Positions 34,787 through 46,844 are shown, counted from the stretch's first letter. The stretch is 64,000 bases of DNA from Meghimatium bilineatum (GCA_034231615.1 CM067298.1:57440883-57504882), one strand, 5' to 3'. The notes: generated by a model not told the origin, from the sequence alone. Translations and numbers: made by a program.

Positions 34787-35012
34787 TTTGATTATGTGGA
34801 GAGGTAACAAATCTATATAATTGTTGATTATATGGAGAGTTAATAAATCTATATAATTGTTGATTATGTGGAGAGGTAATATATCTATATAATTGTTGAT
34901 TATGTGGAGAGGTAATAAATCTATATAATTGTTGATTATGTGGAGAGGTAATAAATCTATATTTACAATATTTAGCACTGTACTGATCACACATTTTGGC
35001 ATTTGCTTTCGG
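34787..35012 (-). repeat. 36-bp minisatellite, reverse orientation, plus flank
   Basis: Five units of TCTATATAATTGTTGATTAT then GTGGAGAGGTAATAAA, the reverse complement of 31390-31570. The flank ATTTACAATATTTAGCACTG then TACTGATCACACATTTTGGC is the reverse complement of 31345-31390, so the shared block exceeds the array itself. Confidence 0.85.
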
Positions 35013-35219
35013 TCATGGTCGAGGTCAGAAATTATGCAAACAAAAGTATGATACATATTAATTCGCTGCAAGAATACGTTAGCTCAGAGCCATCATTGAT
35101 AAAACATAAACAATTACTCACATATAATTTATTCCAAAAAATATAAATAAATAAACCATACGTTGAAAGCAAGAAGTATTTATACTGTTGACGTTACGTT
35201 TTAAAAACAATTTGACGAA

Positions 35220-36025
35220 AACAATTGGAAGGATAGCTTAAGAGAATTGCTATTTGCAGACGACCAAGTACTAGTAGAATCATCAGAAGAGCAACTACAA
35301 AGAAAAATAGATTACATCAAACATGCCAAAACTTGAACGTGAAGATAAATATAGAGAAGACTGAAGTAGTGAAGATAGGAAGAACAGAAAGAAACACCAA
35401 CATATATATATATTGGAAACAACAGTCTTAAACAAGTGACAGAATTCACATACCTAGGAAGCAATATAACAACAGACGGCAGGAGCAGCATAGAAATACA
35501 CAATAGATGTAGTAAAGCATACCAAGCCCTAGGACAAATGACACATATTTTCAGAATAAAAATGTAGATTTAAGGACCAAAATAACACTATTCAAAACAA
35601 TTATATTACCAACGCTGTGTTACCAATGTCAACCATGGACAACGACAGCATAAGATAAACGTAAACTTGTGACAGCTGAAATGGCATGCTTGCGCAAAAT
35701 CCCAGGGATATCGCTAAAAGACAGAATGAGAAATGAAGACATTAGACAAATAACCGGTGCCACTCCAATCTTGGAATATATTAAGAAACAACAGATAAAA
35801 TGATTTGCACACATCAGCAGATTGCCATAAGACAGCATATCACAGCAAGCAATGATACACAGATACAGTGAAGGTAGACCTAGAGGCCGACCACGAAAAC
35901 GATGGACCACCGAAATAAACGACAAACTCTACAATATACTCAGCACACACGAGGGTCATCTCCAGAAAACTCTTCTACCCCTGACGCTGAAAGGCAACAA
36001 AGGGTTTAGCGAATAGATAGACGCT
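35220..36025 (+). mobile_element. RTE-B, catalytic region to 3' end
   Basis: LRELLFADDQVLVESSEEQL (catalytic FADD, about 35249); a (TA)n run at 35402-35411; QVTEFTYLGSNITTDGRSSI (about 35432); then shifted frames with TLCYQCQPWT- and IKWFAHISRLP-like segments. The 3' terminus is GAAAACTCTTCTACCCCTGA then CGCTGAAAGGCAACAAAGGG, with a short ATAGATAG tail. Inactive. The same 3' terminus occurs at 13800, 20750, 49915 and 56340. Confidence 0.8.
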
Positions 36026-36109
36026 AAGTTTCAATTACAAAGTGAATTGCCAGGATTTGCTGAACTTGTAAGATAACGCTTGCTGCGATTGAAAATCCTA
36101 GCTGAGACA

Positions 36110-37355
36110 ATATTTTCATAGGTAAGCCAGCATCACCAGAATTGAGACTAGATTTAAAATATAGTTCAACTAATATCACCCAGAATTGAGACTGGATTTC
36201 ACATATAGTTCAACTAATATCACCAGAATTGAGACCAAATTTCTGATATATCTGAGCTACTATCACCTGAAATTAGATTTCTGATATAGCTCAACTAATA
36301 TCACCAGAATTGAGACTAGATTTCAGATATAGCTCAACTAATATCACCAGATTGAGACTAGATTTCGGATATATTTCAACTAGTATCACCAGAATTGAGA
36401 CTATATTTCAGATATAGTTCAACTAGTATCACCAGAATTGAGACTAGATTTCAGATATAGTTCAACTAATATCACCAGAATTGAGACCAAATTTCTGATA
36501 TATCTGAGCTACTATCACCTGAAATTAGATTTCTGATATAGCTCAACTAATATCACCAGAATTGAGACTAGATTTCAGATATAGCTCAACTAATATCACC
36601 AGATTGAGACTAGATTTCGGATATATTTCAACTAGTATCACCAGAATTGAGACTATATTTCAGATATAGTTCAACTAGTATCACCAGAATTGAGACTAGA
36701 TTTCAGATATAGTTCAACTAATATCACCAGAATTGAGACCAAATTTCTGATATATCTGAGCTACTATCACCTGAAATTAGATTTCTGATATAGCTCAACT
36801 AATATCACCAGAATTGAGACTAGATTTCAGATATAGTTCAACTAGTATCACCAGAATTGAGACTAGATTTCAGATATAGTTCAACTAATATCACCAGAAT
36901 TGAGACCAAATTTCTGATATATCTGAGCTACTATCACCTGAAATTAGATTTCTGATATAGCTCAACTAATATCACCAGAATTGAGACTAGATTTCAGATA
37001 TAGCTCAACTAATATCACCAGATTGAGACTAGATTTCGGATATAGTTCAACTAGTATCACCAGAATTGAGACTAGATTTCTGATATATCTGAGCTACTAT
37101 CACCTGAAATTAGATTTCTGATATAGCTCAACTAATATCACCAGAATTGAGACTAGATTTCAGATATAGCTCAACTAATATCACCAGATTGAGACTAGAT
37201 TTCGGATATAGTTCAACTAGTATCACCAGAATTGAGACTAGATTTCTGATATAGCTGAGCTACTATCACTAGAATTGAGATTAGGTTTCAGGTATAGCTC
37301 AACTAATATCACCCGACTTGAATGCATGTTTCAGGTATAGCTCAACTAATATTCG
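36110..37355 (+). repeat. 42-bp minisatellite with a 252-bp higher-order unit
   Basis: About 29 units of roughly ACTAATATCACCAGAATTGA then GACTAGATTTCAGATATAGC. The marker GAGACCAAATTTCTGAT recurs at 36231, 36483, 36735 and 36902. This shows two 252-bp (6-mer) periods followed by a shortened 167-bp (4-mer) one. Confidence 0.92.
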
Positions 37356-38930
37356 TATTTAGTCTAATGTACCTAAACAGTGGCAAGTGATCTCATCTAT
37401 CATTGCCGTTGAATTAGTTCTGCGTTCTCTAAAGCTCTATCACCAATTGATTATACCTCGCCCTCTGACCTACATCGCCCCTATAACGCTGGCTTGAACC
37501 TGCATCTTCCCTGAAATCTCTCACCACAACCCCCTCCCCTCCCCGGAGTGTTTTCACCTACTCTGAGAAACTCTGTAATAGGTGATGAAATCCTTGTTAT
37601 GAGTTTAAGAACTTAAATTATGCATACAATAAATAATTATACCGTTTCTGGTAACACATGAACTGTCGATAAATTATGTCAATGTTATTTTCGCAATATC
37701 ATACAATATTCGCAATATTACACCGCCTTCGCTTGTAAACAACTGCCAAGAAATAAGGGTCTCCACTCCAATTACCTCTCTGCTTAAGTATGCCAAAAAT
37801 TCCCTTCTCCCCAGCAATAAACAATATTTAGCTGAAAAAAGTACAAAAGTACTAAGAAATTACATAATTTGTTTCACATTTTTAGTAAACGGTTTCAAAT
37901 TTAAACAATTTTAGTTGGTGTATATAAAAAGGCATTGTTGGCGTCAATTTCTGTCACCCACGCCCCACACTTGTCAACAACTGTCACACCTTTTTCAGAC
38001 TTCCTTCTCCCACCCCCTCTAATTCTCTAATTGTTGATGCCATTTATGGACAGCCCTTTATGGGAGAATCTTCATATTGTATATGCCCTATATATCATTT
38101 AATCACATGAACAATAATCTGAGTATTTACATTAAAGTACGAGTAACTGTACTTTAAAACAAAGAAATAGATGTGGCTTCAGGACCGCACACAAAGTCTT
38201 CCGTCAAACAAAATATACTTGTTGGTCTTCAAAGCTGATTAGTGTTTTAAGGCTATTATTAGTGGATAGTTCAAGGTGAGGGGATTCTCAAAGTGGACAA
38301 TTGCCCCCCCCCCCTCTTCGAAAACTACAGTGTCTTCCAGAGTGCAACAAAGAAAATATGGATTGGGGTGATCAAAGAAATGCAGTTATTTGAATGAATT
38401 ATAGAAAGACACATTTCGTTTCCCTCTAGAAAAAGCTGACGACAATTTTTAGACTCAAGAGAACCACCAAGGAAAACTGAAAGTAATAGTTAAGCATAGG
38501 GTAAGATGGAAAAGATTTGTTGAGGGCGTACATTCCTTGAGGAATAAAAAGATTAACAGTCAGACACAGACATGCATGGCAGACAGACAGGCATGACAGA
38601 CAGGCAATAACGATGAGTTATGAATTTTACCGCATTGTCCAGGTAGTTAATCATCGTCTTAAATTTATGTTATCGTAGGGATTCTGAACCTACTGAGACG
38701 GCGAGTACAGCCCACATGTAATACTTAGTATGCGAAGTACCACTGTTGCCGATTCAGTAAAAATGTAATAATTTCTCGCTTTTCCCAGTTATTCATCATG
38801 CTGCTATAAATAAATTAAATTCATAAGCTTAATATTCATTAGGTTTCTTTCTTAGAAAACTGGCGACGGTTCCTGAGAAAATTTTGAAATGTAACAAGGA
38901 TACTTCAAAACACAGCGTAATAAAGACTAG
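37356..38930. other. unassigned region
   Basis: No recognised gene. It contains a short C homopolymer at about 38306-38316 and a CAGACAGACAGG microsatellite-like stretch near 38580-38605. Confidence 0.4.
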
Positions 38931-39179
38931 CAGTGACGTAGCGTCAATAGAAGCCGAAATACTCGGCGTCCCTTCCCATGATTAAACAACTTGTAGGACA
39001 TACATTGCAACAGCAAGAAAGACAACCTATTGAAATTGGATTGTTGTGATATTAATAATTTCTGCACCAAGTGCACACAAATGTACAGCTATTTATTATA
39101 AACATTACAGAACGATAATCGCAGGTCAATATTTTTTTTAAAGTTATCCCCTATTGATGCCAAAATGTTTTAGCATAGT

Positions 39180-41037
39180 ATCTTTTCAACAAACTTCAAC
39201 CATCATTGGAAGTATTGAAAGATAAACAAGGAAACATACCAACGGAAGGGAAGCATATCTTACATAGATGGAAGGAATACTGCTTTAAGTACTATGACCC
39301 AAGTGAAAAAAAAATCAAAAAATGAATATGAAAAAGAGCTAGAACCTGGAAAGGAAGAAACAATATATGCTATACCACCGACGACGGACGTCTCGGGCTA
39401 TTGGCGCAAATAAAACAGCGACACAACGCATTTCCATTTTTGGACTACATCTTGCTGGAAATCCAGTTGGGCCACTGTCCTGCTACAACAGAGACCCAGT
39501 GGGAGTTTGAGAATGAACGCTGAAGAAGAAGAAATATACGCAATATAAAGTTTAGAAAAATGAAAAGCCCCAGGCAACGATGGTTTAACAAAAGAAATGA
39601 TACACGAAGTGGCGGGGCCTGAATCAGTATTTACCACAAACTCTTCTGCAAAATATGGGAAAGTCGCACCTGGACAGAGGAATGGAAAATCACTATATAT
39701 TACTCGTCCCCCCAAAAAGGATACCTTCAAATTTGTTCAAATTACCGAACTATAGCCCTTATAAGTCAAGCAAGTAAAATAATGTTAAACATCATAATAC
39801 AAAGAATCAAACTAAAATGAGAGATGGAGATAAACGAAACACAGGCCGGTTTCAGATCGGGCAGAGGAACAAGAGACCAATTCCTTAACATGAGGCTTAG
39901 TATAGAAAAGTGTAGGGAGTTCTCAACGGACCTGCAAATGTGCTTCATAGATTACTCAAAAGCGTTTGACTGTGTCCAACACCAGAAACTATGGGACATA
40001 ATGAACAACATTGGTTTCTCAAGACATCTAATTCATCTAATAAAAAAGCTTTACCAAGATCAAAAGGCTGCAGTGAAGTTAGAGGTTGATCTCTCAGAGT
40101 ACTTTGAGGTACAGAGTGGAGTAAAGAAGGGATGCACACTCTTTCCATACCTGTTCAACATTTACGCAGAAAATATAATGAGGAATGTGAGAGAAGACAT
40201 ACACAACGCTGACTACCACGCTTTAAATATTGGTGGTTTTGAAATCCCTAAACTACGCTACGCAGACGACACAGTGCTTCTTTTAAATGATATAAAGGGA
40301 TTGGAACAACTAATAAAAAACACAGCGAAATACAGCGAATCACAAAACTTATTTTTGAACGCGAAAAAAGCAAACATCATGTCAACAGATATAACAACAC
40401 AGCAATCAAAAATCAGAATGGACAATACCGAAATAGAGTATGTGAATAAACTCGAATACTTAGGAGAAACATCAACGGTGCAGGAGACGACATGACAGAG
40501 AAATAGGGAAGAGATTGCATGTTGCAAAATAATACGTTTGAAAAACATATGGAAAACAACAGAATAAAAACGAAATTGTTAATTCTAAGAAGTTTTATTT
40601 TTCCGGTTGCAACATACAGCTGTGAAACATGGACCCTAAGTAAAACATTGGCAAAGAAGATCAACACCTTTGATATGAAGTGCTATAGAAAGATAGAATA
40701 TATGCTATAGAATATCATGGAAGGAAAAAAAAAGAGAAACTCAGACACTAGAGATGCCAGAGTGTTGTTTACTAAACACAATAGCAAAAATAAAACTACA
40801 CCTTTTTGGTCAGAGACACAACTGTTTGGAAAGACAAATAATGGAGGGCAGTGAGCCTGGGCGAAGAAGAAAGGAAGACGAAGAAGACAATGAACTGACG
40901 ACATTAAAGATCACATGAATAAGTCGTTAGAAAATGTAAGCCGCATAACCCAAGACAGAGAAGAGTTCAGGGAGTTCATTGGGAAGACATCTTTCTGGAG
41001 AGAATACGTCACACGACATCCCTTCAAAGCATAAAAC
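39180..41037 (+). mobile_element. RTE-J (BovB-like) retrotransposon, RT and C-terminus
   Basis: IEVLKDKQGNIPTEGKHI then HRWKEYC (39210 onward); a SINE insertion at about 39375-39530; MKSPRQR- and SRTWTEEWKITI-like pieces; NYRTIALISQASKIMLNI (about 39742); then 39824-40495 open: ETQAGFRSGRGTRDQFLNMR, FIDYSKAFDCVQHQKLWDI, SGVKKGCTLFPYLFNIYAEN, catalytic LRYADDTVLLL (about 40254). After a frameshift at about 40495 come LLILRSFIFPVATYSCETWT (40575 onward) and NRQIMEGSEPGRRRK-like sequence, ending REEFREFIGKTSFWREYVTR near 41020. This is the BovB/RTE domain order. Inactive. Confidence 0.85.
39375..39530 (+). mobile_element. SINE-2 insertion inside RTE-J
   Basis: ACACAACGCATTTCCATTTT then GGACTACATCTTGCTGG ... 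GTTTGAGAATGAACGCTGAA and (GAA)n. The flanks GAAGAAACAATATATGCTAT and GAAGAAATATACGCAATAT are diverged copies of the same RTE coding segment (EE.IYAI), consistent with a target duplication. Related copies lie at 57690-57935 and 59630-59885. Confidence 0.55.
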
Positions 41038-41777
41038 GTTCATTGTTTGCATGAGACCTGACCATTCATCTTGTAATCTCAATTGTTATGTGCTTTCAGA
41101 CGCTGGCTTCAGATAAATCATACGCTTAGAAGTAACTTATGCATATGTTGGTTCTCAGAACTGAAACTGAAATTCCCTATTTGTACTGAACATTTTCGCA
41201 GAAAAGAAAAACAGATGCATGAAGCAGCATTACAAGATTATATAAGGACAAAAACTAGTTAATACTTTATATAGGACGTATTTATGGTGGGGAGTGGCTA
41301 CCTAACTAATAAAAAAAAAAGGTCACTAGGCGTCACCACTCTAAAAATTCACGCTACGCCACTGAAAACTGAGATAGGTAAACTGACTTGAATCAACGTA
41401 TAGAGAAAAACCGGAAATAGCATATGTAAACAAATGGAAAGAAGATCGCCACTGATCTGGTTTAAAACAATAAATAATATTAAAGGTGGAATAATGCATT
41501 AAAATTTTTTAAAATAACATTTAAATATAATGGTCACACAATATACATATGTTGCAATTGTCAAGCATAAAAACACCTAGAATAATGCAAGTTTGATACC
41601 CCAAAAATTCAGCACCCAATACGACGACCAATACACCCTGATTTAATAATATAAACCCAGCTATGGCATCGCTGGTGATCACAATAACATATATTAGCAA
41701 ATACCAATGAACGAGCCAACATAGAAAATTTAAAGTGGAGGTAAAATTGAAAGTAAATACTGGCCATATAACTACGC

Positions 41778-42089
41778 GGTACTATGATCGCAGTTCAACC
41801 CCCGTTGCACCAATTAGTGCCTACTTTGTGATTATTTCCCTTGCCTATGTTTATTTGTTTATGTTTATCGCGTATTAATTTAAATATAATTATATTTAGG
41901 GTTAAGGTTATGATTAGTTATGTAAAACATAACTAACCCTAACACAACCCTAATCCTAAAAATGAATATTTCAATTAATTGTTGACTATTTATTGATATA
42001 ATATTTAGATCAATTAACCACAAAATACGTAGGTAGGCACTAATGGGAAACAAGAACGAAAACGGGGGTTCGACTGCGATCACAGTACC
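41778..42089. mobile_element. 312-bp palindromic (foldback) MITE
   Basis: GGTACTATGATCGCAGTTCA then ACCCCCGTT ... ATTAGTGCCTAC at the left is the inverse of the right end (GTAGGCACTAAT ... AACGGGGGTTCGACTGCGAT then CACAGTACC). The centre (41897-41955) is a near-palindrome, TTAGGGTTAAGGTTATGATT with ACATAACTAACCCTAACAC. No ORF. Confidence 0.75.
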
Positions 42090-42424
42090 CTTTCCTCAGT
42101 ATGCCGCACTCCCCCAATTCTACCCTCCAATAACGTGTACAAAATATGTCATAAATTAGCAGGCTATACTTTGTCCACCCCAATCATATATAATGTAGTA
42201 ATTTATTTATTTGATCACCTTTTTATGTAACAGGTAATACTATAATCATGACTGCACAATAATGGCACCCTCCTCTAATTATTTGTCGTTTTACGATGAT
42301 ACTAGGCGAAAATATAGGGATTTTTCGAATGTTCCTAAAATGAAGGATAGAGCTTTTTTGTGCATATCGATTCTTCTTTTAGCAAAGTTGCGCCTGCATT
42401 CCTGCACCTGAATCACCGAGTACC

Positions 42425-42535
42425 TGTAAAATAGTGGCTTGTCATATATCTGAATCACTGATTATCTGTACAACAGAGGTTTGTCATATATCTGAATCAC
42501 TGACTATCTGTACAACAGAGGTTTGTCATATACAA
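42425..42535 (+). repeat. 45-bp tandem repeat, about 2.3 copies
   Basis: TTGTCATATATCTGAATCAC then TGAYTATCTGTACAACAGAG. A diverged third copy lies upstream (42405). Confidence 0.85.
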
Positions 42536-42587
42536 ACTACATCACTGTCTATCCTTTACTTTATTTTACAGATTTCACTAAATCAGA

Positions 42588-42715
42588 CATTCATCATCAT
42601 CATTGCGTGCCGTCTTCGCAATGCAAGTTGGCTGCAACGGATCTCCAACTGCATAGGATTATTTCTCGTCTTGGTGGTGCACTCTGCTAGATTTATCCTG
42701 TCCATCTCATGATGT
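42588..42715 (-). mobile_element. SINE/RTE 3'-terminal fragment with (GAT)n tail
   Basis: On the minus strand it ends AGATCCGTTGCAGCCAACTT then GCATTGCGAAGACGGCACGC and ATGATGATGATG. This is the terminus shared by SINE-1 (46140-46205) and RTE-G2. Confidence 0.6.
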
Positions 42716-42889
42716 TTCCTTGCCACATGTACCTCTGCCTACCTCTTGCTCGTCACCTCTCAAATGTACTTACAAGTAAGAACTTCAATAACGTGTCATA
42801 TCTTTTAATATTTTCAAAATAGTTTATGTTTTATTATTATTTCCTTTAATCATTCCTTTCTCACATTTAGTATTGCTAGAATGAATAAA

Positions 42890-43620
42890 CCTTATAGAAA
42901 CTGAAAAGTTTTATGTAGAAACAGGAGTAAAACAAGGCTGCATTATGTCACTATTACTTTTTAGATTGGCAATCGATTGGGTGATTTTAAAAAACTAAGC
43001 CCAAAATTAACACTGTGATATAAAATTGATAGATGATAAGGTTTTTAGTGATCGTAATTTTTGCAGACGACTTGGAGTCATTAAGTGTTACTCCCGGTAA
43101 GGCACAAGAAATGTTGAATTGACTTTGCCATCTGTCAGGAAAATGTATGCTCTCAAGTTAACACTTCCAAGACTAAGATCATTAACTTTACCAACAAAAT
43201 TGCAATATCACTTTCAAAGGAGAAATAATTCAATAAGTAACGTTTCCTACTTGGGCAGCAAAATGGGATAATTATGTATATACAGCAAAAGAGATTTCCA
43301 CCACATTTGCTGTGACACCTAGTGCAGTCAATAATCTAACAAATACCTGGAATTAACAATAAGTAAATATACGAAACTACGACTATTAACTTAAATGTAA
43401 TCTAGGAATTAGCATATGATTACGAAAGCTGGAAAGTAGCACAAGCACTCGAAAAAAATTAAATTCATTTGAAAATAAATATCATAGAAAACTCTGAATG
43501 AGGGTTGAAAAAAATTCAAGCGAAACAAGTAAATACGAGATTACAGCAATGTTTCTACAGGAATAAGAAGAAAACAGTGAACTTATATCGGACATGTAGT
43601 TGGAATGAATGAGGTATATA
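42890..43620 (+). mobile_element. LINE-K RT fragment
   Basis: ENFYVETGVKQGCIMSLLLF then RLAIDWVIL (about 42905-42990), catalytic VIFADDLESLSVTPGKAQEM (about 43050), NSISNVSYLGSKMG (about 43230), then RNYSNVST-like and YIGHVVGMNEVY (about 43590). Multiple frame breaks. A 'FLLAIDWxM'-type lineage different from the RTE copies. Confidence 0.65.
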
Positions 43621-43719
43621 ATATATACATTGTATACAAATAGCTTTTATTTCCTTGGTTATAATATTGTCTTAAATCAGAGATGAAAATGTCATATTGT
43701 GATCAAAGAAGAAACTTCT

Positions 43720-44570
43720 TCTTCTTCTTCTTTCTGTCCTCATGTACCTTTCGGTGTTGAGGGGAGAGTGAGTGTACGGTCTATTGCCCTTCTATTTGCC
43801 TCCTCTGCTGTTATATTTCCGAGTGTCTCTAATACACTATCTATCCACCTTTTACGAGGGCGTCCAATAGGTCTCCTGTTTTCGTATCGTTTGTTAAGGT
43901 TTTTTGGATAATACTTTGCTCTTTCTGTCTGGTTATGTGGCCGTACCATTTAACTTGTTGTTTCTGTATGTATTCTATTGTTGGCTTGATCCCTAATTGT
44001 TTCCTTAGTGCTTCATTCCTGATTTTGTCTCTCAAGCTAACTCCAATCATACGTCTCACACATTTCATTTCAGTGGTGTTAATCTTTTGTTTTGTTCTAG
44101 AATCTAATCTCCAAGTTTGACACTGATAACACAATGTTGGTAAGAAAATGGTGTTGAAAAGCGCTTTCTTTGTTTCTAGTGTAATATCTTTGTTTCTTAG
44201 TAAATGTGTTAATTGACCAATGATCTGACAGGCCTTATTACATCTTGCGTTTATTTCTGCTTCTTGTTTGTTGTCATATCTCAATGTGCTGCCCAGATAT
44301 TTGAATTATTTACTTGTTTTAGTTGTTTATTATGTATCTGTATGTTGATGTTCTCCTTTTCTCTTGCAATATTCATTACTTCTGTTTTGTCTATGTTGAT
44401 TTTCATTCCAAATTGCTTGCCTGCTGTGTCTATTATGCGACACAGGAAGAAACGAATATTTATATCGAGATTTTCTATTTCTCTTTGTAACCTAGATTCC
44501 CTTGATCAGAGGTGGGCATCATTGTTGGGTATGAAACTTTCCTTGTAGCATGAGAGAACAAAGAGCTGTT
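43720..44570 (-). mobile_element. RTE-L C-terminal half
   Basis: On the minus strand: CRIIDTAGKQFGMKINIDKT and EVMNI (about 44435-44365); YDNKQEAEINARCNKACQII; LFNTIFLPTLCYQCQTWRL (about 44165-44105); EMKCVRRMIGVSLRDKIRNE; IKPTIEYIQKQQVKWYGHIT (about 43990-43930); RRPIGRPRKRWIDSVLETLG (43885-43820), ending near a (GAA)n tract at 43711-43731. 5'-truncated. Confidence 0.8.
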
Positions 44571-45939
44571 AAATCTCATCTTATTTGGGTTTTTTAATTC
44601 CTTTACGCGATCTCGCCAGTACAGTCATGCGAACGCATCAGGAATCATCATTCTAAAGTGATGCTATTTGACTTTTCCCTTTATTTTCATTAACTGTCGA
44701 CAAAAAGTATACACACAATGGTCAATGCACATAACTTGAAAAGTCAAATATGACCACTTTTTTCAGATGGATGATTTCCGATGACTGCACATGACTATAA
44801 TTTACAAGAACATCAATAGAAGGTAGTACTACTAGTAGAACATAATTGAAATTTATAATTTTATAATTGTATAATTATAATTATAATTATATAATTATAT
44901 ATAATTATAAATTTATAATTTAAAGGGACTCTCTTTAAACTTAAAGTAATAGCGTTTTTTTTCTAAGCTGGAAATGGGGTGAATGTATTTAGTAAGTTTT
45001 AATCAGTCTAGTGGGCCAGCAGAACTTTGCTTAGCAAGCTGTATTTTATATACCCCATCCCTGCTTCAAGTAACACATTGTTAATGTAATTATTTATCTT
45101 ACTTGTTCCACCCATTGATAACATGCCATATCAAAAGGTTTAATTTTCTTCTTATCCCTTATATTCAAAATTAATCTATCAGACGTTTATTATTTTCTGC
45201 TATTCAGTAACTACGTTATTTAAAAATATAAACGTTTATGTTTCTCACTCTATTGAAATCCTAATTTGATTTCTATTTCACAGCAGACATCTACTGTAAT
45301 GATTTTTGTTCGGATAAAGTAATCTCCCAACGTGTTTGGTTGCCATCCCTTCTATACTGATATTGAACTATTGGGTTTGTGTGTCAATGTGTCAATTATG
45401 ATAACCTTCGTCTCACTAACATTTATATGCATGCTGTATACGTCGTCTGTGCTATTGATCATTTATTTGTAGTAACAGCTTTGTTCACTCCGTGACGCCT
45501 TGATCTTCTGTAGATATTGCGACACACACTCTATACTACGAGTATTTCAACTCCTCTGTAAAAATTTTGTATACATGTGTCCATAAATCTCACGTTCTCT
45601 CTCTTTCTCTCTCCGTTTCATGTTTGTTAAGATTCTCAGTAATTACTTGCAATAGAGTTCGTGTATCCTTTTGTGGAACATGGGGGGATTTTCTCCAGAG
45701 CTTTGTTTTATATCCAGAGGAAATATTTATATTTACTCAATGTCTGATAATTTTCCTCCTTGCCTACTGGTACACGAGTCAATGTCTGATCTTTCTCTCC
45801 TTCCCTCCTGGTTCACAAGTTCATGTCAGTGTCTGTATCATACACTCTCCGCAAAGGAGGCCTTTTGATATTTTCATCTCCCATCCTTCTTGTGGGTATC
45901 AGCTATCTGTCTTTTAAAATTGTTTATCTCAACAATAAT
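44571..45939. other. mostly unassigned region
   Basis: No gene is recognised. 44850-44925 is an AT palindrome (AATTATAATTATAATTATAT and its inverse). The minus-strand stretch 45290-45450 weakly resembles an RT C-terminus (MHINVSETKVI) but is too short to call. Confidence 0.35.
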
Positions 45940-46105
45940 AATAACGTTAACAATAGTAACTAAGAATAATTATTATAGTATTATTATCATTATTATTGCT
46001 GTCGTTCCTGTTATTGCTCTTATTATTATCATTATTATTGCTTTCGTTCCTGTTATTGCTCTTATTATTATCATTATTATTGTTATTTTTACTATTATAT
46101 AGCAT
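45938..46105. repeat. ATT-rich microsatellite with a 36-bp direct duplication
   Basis: TTATTATTGCTGTCGTTCCT then GTTATTGCTCTTATTATC is present twice. Confidence 0.85.
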
Positions 46106-46124
46106 TTGCAATGCATGATGGATT

Positions 46125-46345
46125 TTCGACATGATCATCATCATTAAGTGCCGTCTACGAAGGCTATCTGCAACAGATCTTCAACATCCCCTGTTGCTTG
46201 TATATGAGGGCAGTAGCCTTCTCTTTTCCTTCGCAGTCTTTACTTCCAGGATTAACCCGGTACTCTATTAAGGCGGAACCTGGAGCCTTGCGATCTGAAA
46301 AACATTTCCGCCTCAACTGGGCAATGAACCCAGACTACTTTACAA
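46125..46345 (-). mobile_element. SINE-1, copy 2, with (GAT)n tail
   Basis: On the minus strand: CTGGGTTCATTGCCCAGTTG (B-box region), GGCGGAAATGTTTTTCAGAT, TAATCCTGGAAGTAAAGACT, GCTACTGCCCTCAT, then GATCTGTTGCAGATAGCCTT and CGTAGACGGCAC followed by ATGATGATGATC. The body matches 18908-19185. The end matches RTE-G2. Confidence 0.8.
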
Positions 46346-46349
46346 ATAA

Positions 46350-46500
46350 AACACAAGGATGATGTTTACGAGACAGACCAAAAAGAAGATGGATTGACAA
46401 CTTAGAGAAGACCTATACAACCTAAGGACCATATATTAGAGAACACAGGTCAGGATAGAATGGGTGGAGCAGAATTCTGCCTGCACTAATACGTCTTCGA
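46350..46500 (+). mobile_element. RTE C-terminal fragment
   Basis: In shifted frames: RDRPKRRWIDNLE then RIEWVEQNSACTNT, resembling 'GRPKRRWIDNL...DRxxWR'. Confidence 0.5.
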
Positions 46501-46569
46501 TACCTAAACACTCAGTTGAACAATAAGATCTAACAAGCTTATAATAATCAAAAATGGTAAAACTCAATC

Positions 46570-46815
46570 AAATTTTTCTTTTCCTCTGCTTTTGCTATTG
46601 GACATCGCATGATTGGATAACGAACGGTTTTCGGGCTATGACACCTGTGGTCACTTGCTATGCAGTAATATTGTGACGTCTCAGAATGTTGGTAACTCCT
46701 TCAATTTACCTTCTTCTTGGTCTTCCTCTGACTCTTGTTGTATCGATTCTAGTGGTGTATGCTCGTGCTGCTGACCAATATGTGTTCATTCTCATTAAGT
46801 CACCGAATCATTTCA
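46570..46815 (-). mobile_element. RTE C-terminal fragment
   Basis: On the minus strand: RNDSVT..., GQQHEHTTRIDTTRVRGRPR, RRIEGVTNILRRHNIT, ending about 46590. Confidence 0.55.
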
Positions 46816-46844
46816 GTTTCTGTTTTTCCCTATATTTGATCACA

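Larger units (their letters stand above)
38931..41364. mobile_element. DNA-transposon termini enclosing an RTE copy
   Basis: CAGTGACGTAGCGTCAATAG at the left and, reverse-complemented, CAGTGGCGTAGCGTGAATTT at the right are 17/20 identical and inverted. The flanking octamers AAGACTAG and AAAACTGA agree at 5 of 8 positions. This is hAT-like by end sequence. No transposase is seen inside; most of the interior is an RTE. Confidence 0.5.

Noticed and set aside
45290..45450. Possible RT fragment on the minus strand (MHINVSETKVI)
   Set aside because: Too short, with no second conserved block in order.
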